This document shows, in pieces, positions 36,032 through 44,859 of a stretch of DNA of 64,000 nt. Every line of letters starts with the position of its first letter. Positions within the stretch are counted from its first letter, which is position 1. The stretch spans positions 124,001 to 188,000 of the forward strand of contig JASCOH010000007.1 in assembly GCA_029959295.1 (NCBI GenBank), in the 5' to 3' direction. The stretch comes from Flavobacteriaceae bacterium PS02334. GTDB taxonomy: Bacteria; Bacteroidota; Bacteroidia; Flavobacteriales; Flavobacteriaceae. Made by a program: the position numbers and the translations under genes. The notes beneath the pieces were generated by a model. The model was not told the origin of the DNA. It worked only from the letters and a program-made list of their open reading frames with translations, and made no database searches.

Positions 36032-36559
36032 TTGACTGATTTTCTAAATATAAATTATTTAAAATCGGGGACAGCAAGACAGCAAAAAGCTTTTGAAGTT
36101 TTAAATGAAAATTTAATTCTTCAGAAGCTTTCTGAATTTGAGCCAGTTTTGGTTGGAACAATTCCGATAAATATTGACATTTCTTCAAGCGATTTAGATG
36201 TTGCTTGCTATTGGAAAGACAAAAATCATTTTATTGAAATTATAAAGCAAAATTTCTCCGAAGAAAAAGCTTTTCAAATTTATGAAAAGGAAATTTCTGG
36301 AAATGAAGCGGTCGTGGCGAATTTCTTTACGAATGATTTTGAAATAGAAATTTTTGGACAAAACCTTCCGGTTCAAGAGCAATTCGGATTTCGACATATG
36401 ATTATTGAAGCAGAAATCTTGGAAGAAAACGGAGAAGATTTTCGCCAGCAAATAATTACACTGAAAAAATTAGGCATTAAAACAGAACCCGCTTTTGCAC
36501 AATTGTTGCATTTAAAAGGCGATCCTTACGAAGCACTTTTAAACTTTAAGAAAATTTAG
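36032..36559 (+). CDS. DUF4269 protein, nucleotidyltransferase-like
   Basis: The 175-residue protein begins with TTG 36032 (TDFLNINYLKSGTARQQKAF), 3 bp after the DUF1456 stop, suggesting translational coupling. The segment VGTIPINIDISSSDLDVACY resembles the G-S/T...D-x-D motif of nucleotidyltransferase folds. HMIIEAEILEENGED and KKLGIKTEPAFAQLL are typical of the C-terminal part of DUF4269. The substrate is unknown. Confidence 0.82.
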   Translation: MTDFLNINYLKSGTARQQKAFEVLNENLILQKLSEFEPVLVGTIPINIDISSSDLDVACYWKDKNHFIEIIKQNFSEEKAFQIYEKEISGNEAVVANFFTNDFEIEIFGQNLPVQEQFGFRHMIIEAEILEENGEDFRQQIITLKKLGIKTEPAFAQLLHLKGDPYEALLNFKKI

Positions 36560-36583
36560 AATCCATAACCTTTTTGGATTTTT

Positions 36584-36591
36584 TATATTTG
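36584..36591 (+). promoter_or_regulatory. -7 box that decides the start of the alpha/beta hydrolase gene
   Basis: TATATTTG lies 24 bp before ATG 36616 and inside the longer frame that begins at TTG 36574, so the shorter start is preferred. Confidence 0.5.
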
Positions 36592-36615
36592 GGAATAATC
36601 TTTATAATTTCCAAA

Positions 36616-37434
36616 ATGAAAAAAATTGCCTTACTCCTATTATTGATTTCCCCTTTGGTCAGTTTTTCACAAGATAAATATGCTACCAAAACCAATATTC
36701 CTTATTACAGCAAAACTTCTTCCGATAGTTATCAAAACGAAAGATGCGTTTTAGATATTTATTATCCAGAAAATACTAAAAACTTTGCGACAATCGTTTG
36801 GTTTCACGGTGGCGGATTAACTGGCGGAAATAAAGAAATTCCTGAAGCTTTAAAAAATAAAGGTTATTGCATTATCGGCGTAAATTACCGCTTGAGTCTA
36901 AAAGTAAAAGCTCCGAAATATATCGAAGACAGTGCTGCAGCCGTGGCTTGGGTTTTCAATAATATCTCAAAATATGGCGGTGATCCGAATTTAATTTTTG
37001 TTTCAGGCCATTCTGCCGGAGGTTATCTTGGCGCAATGATTGGCTTGGATAAAAAATGGTTGCAAGCTTATAATATCGACGCCAACAAAATTGCAGGATT
37101 GATTCCATTCAGCGCGCAGACAATTACGCATTTTACAATCCGTGCTGAAAAAGGAATTCCAGAAACACAGCCAACGATTGATGAATATGCTCCGCTATTT
37201 TATGTCAGGAAAGACGCACCGCCTTTGTTATTAATTACTGGTGATAGAGAATTAGAATTGCTTGGGCGCTATGAAGAAAATGCTTATCTCATGCGAATGA
37301 TGAAAGTTGCTGGCCACCAAGACACCAGATTATTTGAAATTGACGGCTATAACCACGGAATGACAGAACCTGCTTTTCCATTATTGATTAACGAAGTAAA
37401 AAGAATTACAGCACTCAAAAAAGTTTCTCAATAA
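36616..37434 (+). CDS. Secreted alpha/beta hydrolase (carboxylesterase-like)
   Basis: With ATG 36616 the 272-residue protein has a signal peptide (KKIALLLLLISPLVSFSQ). The hydrolase core shows the oxyanion motif WFHGGGLTGG, the nucleophile in FVSGHSAGGYLG, an Asp in LLITGDRELELL and the catalytic His in DGYNHGMTEP. It resembles BD-FAE/hormone-sensitive-lipase-like esterases. It probably hydrolyses acyl esters in the periplasm; the substrate is unknown. It ends at a bidirectional terminator shared with sucC. Confidence 0.87.
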   Translation: MKKIALLLLLISPLVSFSQDKYATKTNIPYYSKTSSDSYQNERCVLDIYYPENTKNFATIVWFHGGGLTGGNKEIPEALKNKGYCIIGVNYRLSLKVKAPKYIEDSAAAVAWVFNNISKYGGDPNLIFVSGHSAGGYLGAMIGLDKKWLQAYNIDANKIAGLIPFSAQTITHFTIRAEKGIPETQPTIDEYAPLFYVRKDAPPLLLITGDRELELLGRYEENAYLMRMMKVAGHQDTRLFEIDGYNHGMTEPAFPLLINEVKRITALKKVSQ

Positions 37435-37444
37435 CCATAAAAAC

Positions 37445-37476
37445 AAAAATCCCGAGTGGCATACTCGGGATTTTTT
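37445..37476. terminator. Bidirectional terminator between the hydrolase and sucC
   Basis: An A-run, ATCCCGAGT, loop GGCAT, ACTCGGGAT and a T-run form a perfect 9-bp stem flanked by A and T tracts. Confidence 0.9.
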
Positions 37477-37499
37477 ATAATATATAACTTAAATTTGAT

Positions 37500-38693
37500 T
37501 TAAGACAAAGCAGCTTGAACTTGGTCAGCAGCTTCTTGGAATTGAACAGCTGATAAAATTGGCATTCCAGAATTGTCAATCAATTCTTTAGCGATTTCAG
37601 CGTTAGTTCCTTGCAAACGAACGATGATTGGCACTTTAATAGCGTCTCCCATGTTTTTGTAAGCATCAACAACACCTTGAGCAACACGGTCACAACGAAC
37701 GATTCCTCCAAAAATGTTAATCAAGATTGCTTTTACGTTTGGATCTTTCAAGATAATTCTGAAAGCCAATTCCACACGTTTAGCATCTGCAGTTCCACCA
37801 ACGTCCAAGAAGTTAGCCGGCTCAAAACCTGCATACTTAATCAAGTCCATTGTTGCCATGGCAAGACCAGCACCGTTAACCATACAACCCACAGTTCCGT
37901 CAAGATCCACATAGTTCAAACCTGCAGCTTTCGCTTCAACTTCAATTGGATTCTCTTCACGAACGTCTCTGTATTCAGCCAATTTTGCATGTCTGTATAA
38001 AGCATTGTCATCCAAATTTACTTTTGCATCAACAGCAATAATTTTGTTGTCAGATGTTTTTAAAACCGGGTTGATTTCAAACATAGAAGCGTCAGAACCG
38101 ATATACGCTTTATACAAAGCATCAACGAACTGCACCATTTCTTTGAAAGCATTTCCAGAAAGACCTAAATTGAAAGCAATTCTTCTAGCTTGAAAACCTA
38201 GCAAACCAACATTTGGGTCAATTTCTTCAGTAAAAATCAAATGAGGCGTGTGCTCGGCAACTTCTTCAATATCCATTCCACCTTCAGTAGAATACATAAT
38301 CATATTGCGTCCTTTTCCTCTGTTCAATAAAACTGACATATAAAATTCTGAAGTCTCACTTTCACCTGGATAGTAAACATCTTCAGCAACTAAAACCTTG
38401 TGAACTTTTTTACCTTCAGCAGAAGTTTGAGGCGTAATCAATTGCATTCCAATGATTTGCTCAGCCAATTCTTCCACTTGTTGTAAGTTTTTAGCCAACT
38501 TCACACCACCGCCTTTTCCTCTTCCACCTGCGTGAACCTGAGCTTTGATAACGTGCCATCCAGTTCCAGTTTCAGCCGTCAATTGCTTTGCAGCAGCAAC
38601 CGCTTCTTGTGGATTATTGGCAACATATCCACGTTGAACTTTCACGCCATAACTGGCTAATATCTCTTTTCCTTGGTATTCGTGTATATCCAT
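37500..38693 (-). CDS. sucC: Succinyl-CoA synthetase beta subunit (ADP-forming)
   Basis: SucC with SucD interconverts succinyl-CoA and succinate with ATP formation. The 397-residue protein has the family start [16 protein letters not shown], an ATP-grasp domain ([40 protein letters not shown] with Mg ligands) and the C-terminal subunit-binding domain ([29 protein letters not shown]). sucD is not adjacent in this window. A minus-strand TATTTTTG box lies upstream. Confidence 0.97.
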   Translation of the reverse strand: MDIHEYQGKEILASYGVKVQRGYVANNPQEAVAAAKQLTAETGTGWHVIKAQVHAGGRGKGGGVKLAKNLQQVEELAEQIIGMQLITPQTSAEGKKVHKVLVAEDVYYPGESETSEFYMSVLLNRGKGRNMIMYSTEGGMDIEEVAEHTPHLIFTEEIDPNVGLLGFQARRIAFNLGLSGNAFKEMVQFVDALYKAYIGSDASMFEINPVLKTSDNKIIAVDAKVNLDDNALYRHAKLAEYRDVREENPIEVEAKAAGLNYVDLDGTVGCMVNGAGLAMATMDLIKYAGFEPANFLDVGGTADAKRVELAFRIILKDPNVKAILINIFGGIVRCDRVAQGVVDAYKNMGDAIKVPIIVRLQGTNAEIAKELIDNSGMPILSAVQFQEAADQVQAALS

Positions 38694-38724
38694 ATTAAAG
38701 TTTTTTGACTTTTTTAAAGTGCCA

Positions 38725-38732
38725 CAAAAATA
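38725..38732 (-). promoter_or_regulatory. -7 box of sucC
   Basis: TATTTTTG on the minus strand, 32 bp before the sucC ATG. Confidence 0.55.
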
Positions 38733-38774
38733 GCAAAAATCATCTAATCAACGAAAGATTTATCTTTTTTATTT

Positions 38775-38919
38775 GAAGCTAATCCAGCTGTCCGTTGCAA
38801 GCTTTTTTAAAAACTCCTTTTTTTGCAATAAAGCAAAAGTAGCTTCCGTTGGTCGCTCTTTTTCTTTAGCAAAAAATAGTCGTTTCTTAAAAAAGGCTTT
38901 CCACTTCCATCTGGGCTAT
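38775..38919 (-). repeat. Dispersed structured repeat, copy C (long form)
   Basis: On the minus strand it begins ATAGCCCAGATGGAAGTGG and ends CGGACAGCTGGATTAGCTTC, matching the ends of copies A and B, but the middle is expanded to about 145 bp. The outer parts AAGCCTTTTTTAAG and CTTTTTTAAAAAAGCTT-like arms pair. It fills most of the 333-bp sucC-39027 gap. Confidence 0.65.
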
Positions 38920-39026
38920 GACTCAGTTTGGCAACTACCTTTAAATTATACATTAAATTGTTGTTAATATGTAAATTAACCAGTCAAAGTGTTCGTAAAT
39001 TAGATTTATAATTTTTAAAACAAATA

Positions 39027-39332
39027 ATGATGAAGAAGATAATTTTTAGTGTTGCAATTGCCTTAATAGGATTTGCTTCACAAGCACAGGAAAGCAAAGC
39101 TGCACAGCAAGAAAAAGCAATTGAAGAAGGCGTACAAAACGGGCAGCTGAACGAAAAGCAAGCTGCAAAACTTGAAAAGAGAAAAGACCGAATTGCAAAA
39201 GATGAAGCGAAAGCAAAAGAAAACGGCAAAGTAACAAAAGTAGAAGCTGCCGAACTTAATGCAAGAGACAAGAAACTCGACAAAGATATTAAGCGCAAGA
39301 AAAAAAATAGGGTAAAAGAAACAAACCCATAA
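39027..39332 (+). CDS. Small secreted highly charged protein
   Basis: The 101-residue product has a signal peptide (KKIIFSVAIALIGFASQAQ). The mature part is almost entirely Lys, Glu, Ala, Asp and Arg and predicted helical (KQAAKLEKRKDRIAKDEAKA, RDKKLDKDIKRKKKN). Repeated '-KLEKRxDRI-' and '-KLDKDIKRK-' elements suggest two related helices. There are two adjacent ATG codons (39027 and 39030). Function is unknown. A terminator follows directly. Confidence 0.72.
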   Translation: MMKKIIFSVAIALIGFASQAQESKAAQQEKAIEEGVQNGQLNEKQAAKLEKRKDRIAKDEAKAKENGKVTKVEAAELNARDKKLDKDIKRKKKNRVKETNP

Positions 39333-39336
39333 TTTT

Positions 39337-39364
39337 AAATCCATTGGAAACAATGGATTTTTTT
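39337..39364 (+). terminator. Terminator of the charged protein gene
   Basis: AAATCCATTG, loop GAAA, CAATGGATTT and extra T residues form a perfect 10-bp stem with a tetraloop, 4 bp after the stop. Confidence 0.88.
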
Positions 39365-39477
39365 ATGCCTTTTAATTTCCAAAATCCTGAATTAACTTGT
39401 TTTTAATTTAAAATAAACATGATTTAAAGTTACAAATATAAATTTATGTTATAATTTGTGAATTAATATTATAAAAT

Positions 39478-39508
39478 TTGTTCGTTAAAATCACTAAATT
39501 TACTTTTG
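39478..39508 (+). promoter_or_regulatory. lysA promoter
   Basis: TTG (39478-39480), a 20-bp spacer and TACTTTTG (39501-39508) match the Bacteroidota consensus. The implied start site favours ATG 39528. Confidence 0.62.
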
Positions 39509-39527
39509 TAAAAAGAAATTGAAAATT

Positions 39528-40748
39528 ATGCAAACGAAAGATTTAGTACAACTAGCAGAACAATTCGGAAGTCCGGTTTATGTTTATGACGCCGAGAAAA
39601 TCCAGTCACAATATAAAAGACTTACCAATGCTTTTTCAAAAGTAGAAAGCTTGAGAATAAATTACGCTGTAAAAGCATTATCAAATATTTCAATTTTAAA
39701 ATTATTAAAGCAAGTCGGTTCTGGATTGGACACGGTTTCAATCCAAGAAGTACAGCTTGGTTTGCACGCCGGATTTGATCCTGAAAAAATAATCTACACG
39801 CCAAACGGAGTTTCCTTCGAAGAAATCGAGGAAGTCGCGCATTTGGGCGTTCAGATCAATATCGATAACTTATCCATTTTGGAACATTTCGGAGCAAAAT
39901 ATCCAGAAATTCCAGTTTGCATTAGAATCAATCCGCATGTTATGGCGGGCGGTAATGCGAATATTTCTGTTGGCCATATTGACAGCAAATTCGGAATTTC
40001 GGTGCATCAGATGCCACACATTTTAAGAATCGTAGAAAACACAGGAATGCACATCAATGGAATCCACATGCACACGGGTTCTGATATTTTGGACATTGAA
40101 GTATTTTTATATGCTGCAGAAATTTTATTTGACGTTGCCAAAAATTTCAAAGAATTAGATTTCTTAGATTTCGGAAGCGGCTTTAAAGTGCCTTACAAAA
40201 AAGATGACATCGAGACCGACATTGAAGAATTAGGGAAAAAACTTTCTAAAAGATTCAATGCGTTTTCAAAAGAATATGGCCGTGAATTGACCTTGGCTTT
40301 TGAACCAGGAAAATTTTTGGTGAGCGAAGCTGGTTATTTCTTGGCAAAAGTAAATGTCGTAAAACAGACAACCTCAACAGTTTTCGCAGGAATCGACAGC
40401 GGTTTCAACCACTTGATTCGTCCGATGCTTTATGGTTCGCAACATCACATTGAAAACATTTCGAATCCAAAAGGGAAAGAGCGTTTTTATTCAGTCGTAG
40501 GTTATATCTGCGAAACTGACACATTTGCGAATAACAGGAGAATTTCTGAAATCAAGGAAGGCGATATTTTGTGTTTCAGAAATGCTGGAGCCTATTGCTT
40601 TTCGATGGCTTCCAATTATAATTCAAGATTCAAACCCGCAGAAGTTTTGTGGCATGAAGGCAAAGGCCATTTGATTCGCGAGCGCGAGACTTTTGAAGAT
40701 TTGCTGAAAAACCAAGTCGAAATTGAATTCGAAAAAGTTACCGCTTAA
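39528..40748 (+). CDS. lysA: Diaminopimelate decarboxylase
   Basis: LysA is a PLP enzyme converting meso-diaminopimelate to L-lysine. The 406-residue protein is a fold-type III barrel: the PLP Lys lies in NYAVKALSNISIL, with His/Gly phosphate-binding elements in GIHMHTGSDILD and DFGSGFKVPYKK, then FEPGKFLVSEAGYF. C-terminal active-site residues appear in YICETDTFANNR and FRNAGAYCFSMASNYNSR. An in-frame TTG 9 bp upstream is rejected because it lies too close to the promoter. It is monocistronic. Confidence 0.94.
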   Translation: MQTKDLVQLAEQFGSPVYVYDAEKIQSQYKRLTNAFSKVESLRINYAVKALSNISILKLLKQVGSGLDTVSIQEVQLGLHAGFDPEKIIYTPNGVSFEEIEEVAHLGVQINIDNLSILEHFGAKYPEIPVCIRINPHVMAGGNANISVGHIDSKFGISVHQMPHILRIVENTGMHINGIHMHTGSDILDIEVFLYAAEILFDVAKNFKELDFLDFGSGFKVPYKKDDIETDIEELGKKLSKRFNAFSKEYGRELTLAFEPGKFLVSEAGYFLAKVNVVKQTTSTVFAGIDSGFNHLIRPMLYGSQHHIENISNPKGKERFYSVVGYICETDTFANNRRISEIKEGDILCFRNAGAYCFSMASNYNSRFKPAEVLWHEGKGHLIRERETFEDLLKNQVEIEFEKVTA

Positions 40749-40926
40749 TTAAACTTAGTTTTTAGATCTGCCATAGATTTTCTGGATTATTGATTTTTGC
40801 CATAAGAAATCAGTTAGAATCCGTTGATCTGTGGCTTCTTTATTTTCTGAAAATTCCAATAGTAAGATTTAATGTAAAGTTTCGCTTCAAATAAAACAAA
40901 ATCTTAAATAACAGTTTGGTAATATG

Positions 40927-40953
40927 TTGAAAGTTGAAGATTGCTTACCTTTG
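40927..40953 (+). promoter_or_regulatory. Alkaline phosphatase promoter
   Basis: TTG (40927-40929), a 16-bp spacer and TACCTTTG (40946-40953), 30 bp before ATG 40984. No obvious Pho box can be picked out. Confidence 0.5.
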
Positions 40954-40983
40954 GCGCTTCAACACAATTAGATTTTAATAGAA

Positions 40984-42402
40984 ATGGATAGAAGGAAATT
41001 TTTCAGAAACGGTTCGCTTTTCACTTTGGGAACTGCAGTTTTGAGTCCTTTTCAAGGCGCTGCAAATATTTTAGATCTTGAATCAATCAACAAAAACAAG
41101 AAGGCAAAAAATATTATTTTCATGGTCAGCGATGGGATGAGTACGGGAACGCTGAATATGGCTGACTTGTTTTTGAACCGAAAATATGGAAAAGGATCAA
41201 ATTGGCTTCAACTATACAAAGATAATAAAGTGTCGCGAGCGTTGATGGACACTGCTTCGGCGAGTTCTATTGTGACAGATTCTGCTGCTGGAAGTTCTTC
41301 TTGGGGCGGTGGTGTTCGCGTGAATAATGGATCCCTAAACGTAGGTCCGGATGGAAAGCCAAATCTTCCGATTTTACAGAAATTTAAAAAAGCTGGAAAA
41401 ATGGCGGGATGTGTGACTACGGTTGCGATTACGCACGCGACTCCAGCTGGATTTTGCATAAATAGCGACAAAAGAAGCGCTCAGGATGACATTGCTGAAA
41501 TGTATTTGGATCTTGGTTTTGACGTAATGCTTGGGGGTGGAAATAACAATTTTGATTCGAAAGTCAGAAAAGATAAAAAGGATGTTTACGCCGGATTTTA
41601 TGCAAAAGGATATCAGATTGCAAAAAACCGCGACGAACTTTTGGCCATGAAAAATGACAAGCCGATGCTGGGTGTTTTTGACGATGACGCGGTTCCTTAT
41701 AATATCGACAGAATGAATTCGCCGGAATTAAAGTCTAAAATTCCGACTTTAGCAGAAATGGCGCAGAAAGCTATTGATAGAATGAAAGACCACAAAAAAG
41801 GTTTCGTTTTGCAGATTGAATCAGGAAAAGTGGATTGGGGCGCACATGCGAATGATATTGCGGCGTTGATTCATGACCAGATTGCTTTTGACGAAGCGGT
41901 GAAAGTGGCGATGGATTTTGCAGAAAAAGACGGAAACACCTTGGTGATTATTACTACAGATCACGGAAATGCGAATCCAGGCGTGATTTATGGAAAAGAG
42001 GCAAATGCAAATTTTGACAGTATCCAGAAATATACGCATACGAATGAATCGATTTTAAACGGTTTTAAAGCGGATACGACGGCGTCTCAAATTCGTGAAA
42101 AGTTTGAAGCATCCAACGGAAAAGCAGTTTCTGAAGAAGAAGCGAAACTGATTTTGTCTTATTACAACGGACTTCACAAGCAGGAAGATGGCTTGTACAA
42201 CTATAAAAAACTTCCGTTTAAGGCTTTGGCAGAAATTCAGCAAAAATACAATTCTGTAGGCTGGATTAGCATGGATCACTCGGCAGATTATGTGGAATTG
42301 GCAATGTATGGCCCGGGAAGCGAGCTCTTAAAACCTTTTGTAAAAAATACTGATTTGCACTATTTAATGCTTCAGGCCGCTGAAGTTGAGAATAAATTTT
42401 AA
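40984..42402 (+). CDS. Alkaline phosphatase (PhoA family)
   Basis: The 472-residue secreted phosphomonoesterase starts with DRRKFFRNGSLFTLGTAVL, a twin-arginine-like signal. The metal and catalytic site is visible: IIFMVSDGMSTG, the nucleophile Ser in IVTDSAAGSSSWGGGV, THATPAGFC, QIESGKVDWGAHANDI, VIITTDHGNANPG and, near the end, SMDHSADYVELAMYG. It should release phosphate from organic esters in the periplasm. It is monocistronic and ends at a terminator. Confidence 0.93.
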   Translation: MDRRKFFRNGSLFTLGTAVLSPFQGAANILDLESINKNKKAKNIIFMVSDGMSTGTLNMADLFLNRKYGKGSNWLQLYKDNKVSRALMDTASASSIVTDSAAGSSSWGGGVRVNNGSLNVGPDGKPNLPILQKFKKAGKMAGCVTTVAITHATPAGFCINSDKRSAQDDIAEMYLDLGFDVMLGGGNNNFDSKVRKDKKDVYAGFYAKGYQIAKNRDELLAMKNDKPMLGVFDDDAVPYNIDRMNSPELKSKIPTLAEMAQKAIDRMKDHKKGFVLQIESGKVDWGAHANDIAALIHDQIAFDEAVKVAMDFAEKDGNTLVIITTDHGNANPGVIYGKEANANFDSIQKYTHTNESILNGFKADTTASQIREKFEASNGKAVSEEEAKLILSYYNGLHKQEDGLYNYKKLPFKALAEIQQKYNSVGWISMDHSADYVELAMYGPGSELLKPFVKNTDLHYLMLQAAEVENKF

Positions 42403-42419
42403 GCAAAAAACATAATTTT

Positions 42420-42452
42420 AAAATGCGATAATCTATAGTTATCGCATTTTTG
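42420..42452 (+). terminator. Terminator of the alkaline phosphatase gene
   Basis: AAAATGCGATAA, a 7-nt loop, TTATCGCATTTTT form a strong stem, 18 bp after the stop. Confidence 0.85.
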
Positions 42453-42476
42453 CTTTTTAACAATTTCAAAAAGCGA

Positions 42477-42484
42477 TATATTTG
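42477..42484 (+). promoter_or_regulatory. -7 box of the antiporter gene
   Basis: TATATTTG matches TAnnTTTG, 23 bp before ATG 42508. Confidence 0.55.
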
Positions 42485-42507
42485 GAAATTCAACCAAATA
42501 AAATTTT

Positions 42508-44124
42508 ATGTTCCACGAAAGATTGCTTCTCATTATTTCACTGCTTTTTGCGGTTTCCATGCTGGTTATGCTTGGGCAAAAACTGCGAATTTCTTATCCA
42601 ATATTTTTAGTAATCGGCGGATTATTAATCAGTTTGATTCCAGAAATGCCGATGATTCAGTTGGATCCGCAGTTGGTTTTCACAATCTTCCTACCTCCTA
42701 TTTTATATGAAGCGGCTTGGTACACGCCTTGGAACCAGTTTTGGAAATTCAAGCGACCAATCGGGCTTTTGGCCTTTGGATTGGTATTTTTCACTTCTTG
42801 CATTGTTGCCTTTGTTTCAAATGCCTTGATTCCTGGATTTACTTTGGCTTTAGGATTTTTATTGGGAGGAATTATTTCGCCACCGGATGCTGTTGCCGCT
42901 ACTTCAGTTTTGAAAGGAATCAAAATGCCAAAACGAATTATTACGATTTTAGAAGGCGAAAGTTTGATTAATGATGCTTCGAGTTTGATCGTTTTCCGTT
43001 TTGCATTGGCGGCAGTTGTGACGGGTCATTTTGTTGTAGAAGAAGCAATTTCAGACTTTTTTATTGTCGGAATTATGGGAATTGTAGTTGGTTTGGCAAT
43101 TGCTCACGTTTTTTATGTGATCCATAGATTTTTTCCGACTACGTCAAATATTGATACAGCGCTGACTTTGATGGCTCCATATATTATGTTCATTACTGCA
43201 GAACATTTTGAATTTTCAGGAGTTTTAGCTGTCGTTTCTGGCGGTTTATTTCTGTCGTATCGTTCTCATGAAATTTTTGACCATTCGGCAAGAATCCAGA
43301 CACAGAATGTTTGGGCAACTATTATTTTTATTTTAAACGGATTGATTTTTATTTTAATTGGATTAGAATTGCCCGTAATTGTTCATGGATTAAATGGCTT
43401 TTCTTTGCAGGAAGGAATAAAATACGGAATTATAATCAGCATTATCACTATCATAATTCGCTTCATCTGGGTTTATCCTGCGGCATTTCTTCCTAGATTT
43501 TTCTTTAGGAAAATTCGAGAAAAAGAACCAAATCCGGGTTGGAAAGGACCATTTATTATTGGAATGGCCGGAATGCGAGGTGTAGTTTCTTTATCTTCCG
43601 CACTAGCAATTCCGTTAACTTTAAGCGACGGACAAGATTTTCCACAGCGAAATATTATTCTATTAGTAACTTTTGTCGTAATTTTAATTACGCTGGTGGT
43701 GCAAGGATTGGCTTTGCCGATTGTAATTAAGTTTTTAAAAATTGAAGAAATTGACGATTTAATTCCGGAAGAAGAACAAAGTACGGCCATAAAATTAAGA
43801 TTGATGAAAGCGTCGTTGACTTACATGGAAAGATATCTGGCAAAGGATATTGCCGAAAATGAACTCGTAGAAAACTTACAGAAAAGAATTAAAAACGGAA
43901 TCGCTTTGACTTCAGAACGTTTGGAATCTCTAGTTTGTGATGAAACGGAACACAACGAAATTGTACGTTTTCATGAAATCAGATTAGAATTAATTGCTGC
44001 GCAGCGAAAAGAATTAGCGTCATTAAAAAAGCAAAAAGTGTACGATTATGAAGTATTGCAAAAACAGCAAAACCAATTGGATTTTGACGAAACCAAAATC
44101 AACCAATCTATTATCCGAGATTAG
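42508..44124 (+). CDS. Sodium/proton antiporter, CPA1 family
   Basis: The 538-residue inner-membrane protein has about 12 spans in residues 5-415 and a cytoplasmic helical tail (about 420-538). CPA1 signatures include FLPPILYEAAWYTPW, the ion-binding ISPPDAVAATSVLKG, EGESLINDASSLIVFRFA and MAGMRGVVSLSSALAIPLT. It should exchange Na+ (or K+) for H+ and support pH or salt balance. Carbonic anhydrase follows 27 bp later and is probably co-transcribed, which fits a pH/CO2 theme. Confidence 0.93.
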   Translation: MFHERLLLIISLLFAVSMLVMLGQKLRISYPIFLVIGGLLISLIPEMPMIQLDPQLVFTIFLPPILYEAAWYTPWNQFWKFKRPIGLLAFGLVFFTSCIVAFVSNALIPGFTLALGFLLGGIISPPDAVAATSVLKGIKMPKRIITILEGESLINDASSLIVFRFALAAVVTGHFVVEEAISDFFIVGIMGIVVGLAIAHVFYVIHRFFPTTSNIDTALTLMAPYIMFITAEHFEFSGVLAVVSGGLFLSYRSHEIFDHSARIQTQNVWATIIFILNGLIFILIGLELPVIVHGLNGFSLQEGIKYGIIISIITIIIRFIWVYPAAFLPRFFFRKIREKEPNPGWKGPFIIGMAGMRGVVSLSSALAIPLTLSDGQDFPQRNIILLVTFVVILITLVVQGLALPIVIKFLKIEEIDDLIPEEEQSTAIKLRLMKASLTYMERYLAKDIAENELVENLQKRIKNGIALTSERLESLVCDETEHNEIVRFHEIRLELIAAQRKELASLKKQKVYDYEVLQKQQNQLDFDETKINQSIIRD

Positions 44125-44151
44125 ATTCATATAAATTTAAAATAAGAAATT

Positions 44152-44784
44152 ATGGAAATTCAAAAAGTATTCGAAAACAATAAAAAATGGATTTCAGAAA
44201 AATTAGACGTTAATCCAGATTATTTTTCAGATTTATCCAAAGGCCAAAACCCTGATATTCTTTACATCGGTTGTTCCGACAGTCGCGTGACTGCGGAAGA
44301 TTTGATGGGCGTTTCTCCGGGCGAAGTTTTTGTGCATCGAAATATTGCCAATATGGTGATTAGTATTGATTTAAACGTAATGTCAGTTTTGAATTATGCG
44401 GTGAATTATTTACACGTAAATCACGTGGTTGTCTGCGGTCATTATTTCTGTGGAGGCGTGAAAGCGGCGATGCAATCGGAAGATTTGGGTGTTTTAAATC
44501 CGTGGTTGCGAAACATCCGCGACGTTTATCGAATTCATAAAAAAGAGCTGAACGCTATTGAAGATGAAACTGAAAAATACAACCGTTTAGTAGAATTAAA
44601 TGTTCAAGAACAATGTGTAAACTTGATTAAAACAGCAGAAGTTCAAAAGGCAATAAAAGACCGCGGATTGCAAGTTCATGGTTGGGTTTTTGACATCCAA
44701 TCTGGAAAATTGATCGACTTAAAAATTGACTTTGAAGAAGTTTTGAAAAATATTATGGAAATTTATGACTTGGGTCATGAGTGA
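44152..44784 (+). CDS. can: Beta-carbonic anhydrase
   Basis: The zinc enzyme interconverts CO2 and bicarbonate. The 210-residue protein has the beta-class ligands: Cys and Asp-Arg in YIGCSDSRVTAED, and His/Cys in VVCGHYFCGGVKAAM. VHRNIANMVIS and DVYRIHKKELNAI are typical flanks, and WVFDIQSGKLIDL closes the core. It follows the CPA1 antiporter by 27 bp and ends at a 19-bp inverted-repeat terminator. Confidence 0.95.
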   Translation: MEIQKVFENNKKWISEKLDVNPDYFSDLSKGQNPDILYIGCSDSRVTAEDLMGVSPGEVFVHRNIANMVISIDLNVMSVLNYAVNYLHVNHVVVCGHYFCGGVKAAMQSEDLGVLNPWLRNIRDVYRIHKKELNAIEDETEKYNRLVELNVQEQCVNLIKTAEVQKAIKDRGLQVHGWVFDIQSGKLIDLKIDFEEVLKNIMEIYDLGHE

Positions 44785-44801
44785 TTCAGAAGGGATATTT
44801 T

Positions 44802-44853
44802 AACCGCAGATTCGCAGATTTTTTTTTAAATTTTAATCTGCGAATCTGCGGTT
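44802..44853. terminator. 19-bp perfect inverted repeat, bidirectional terminator
   Basis: AACCGCAGATTCGCAGATT (44802-44820) and its exact complement (44835-44853) surround a 14-nt T/A loop. A T-run follows the right arm, so it can terminate the carbonic anhydrase transcript and probably the convergent one. Confidence 0.85.
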
Positions 44854-44859
44854 TTTCAT

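Noticed and set aside
38773-38967. 64-residue ORF on the plus strand
   Set aside because: It is generated by copy C of the structured repeat.
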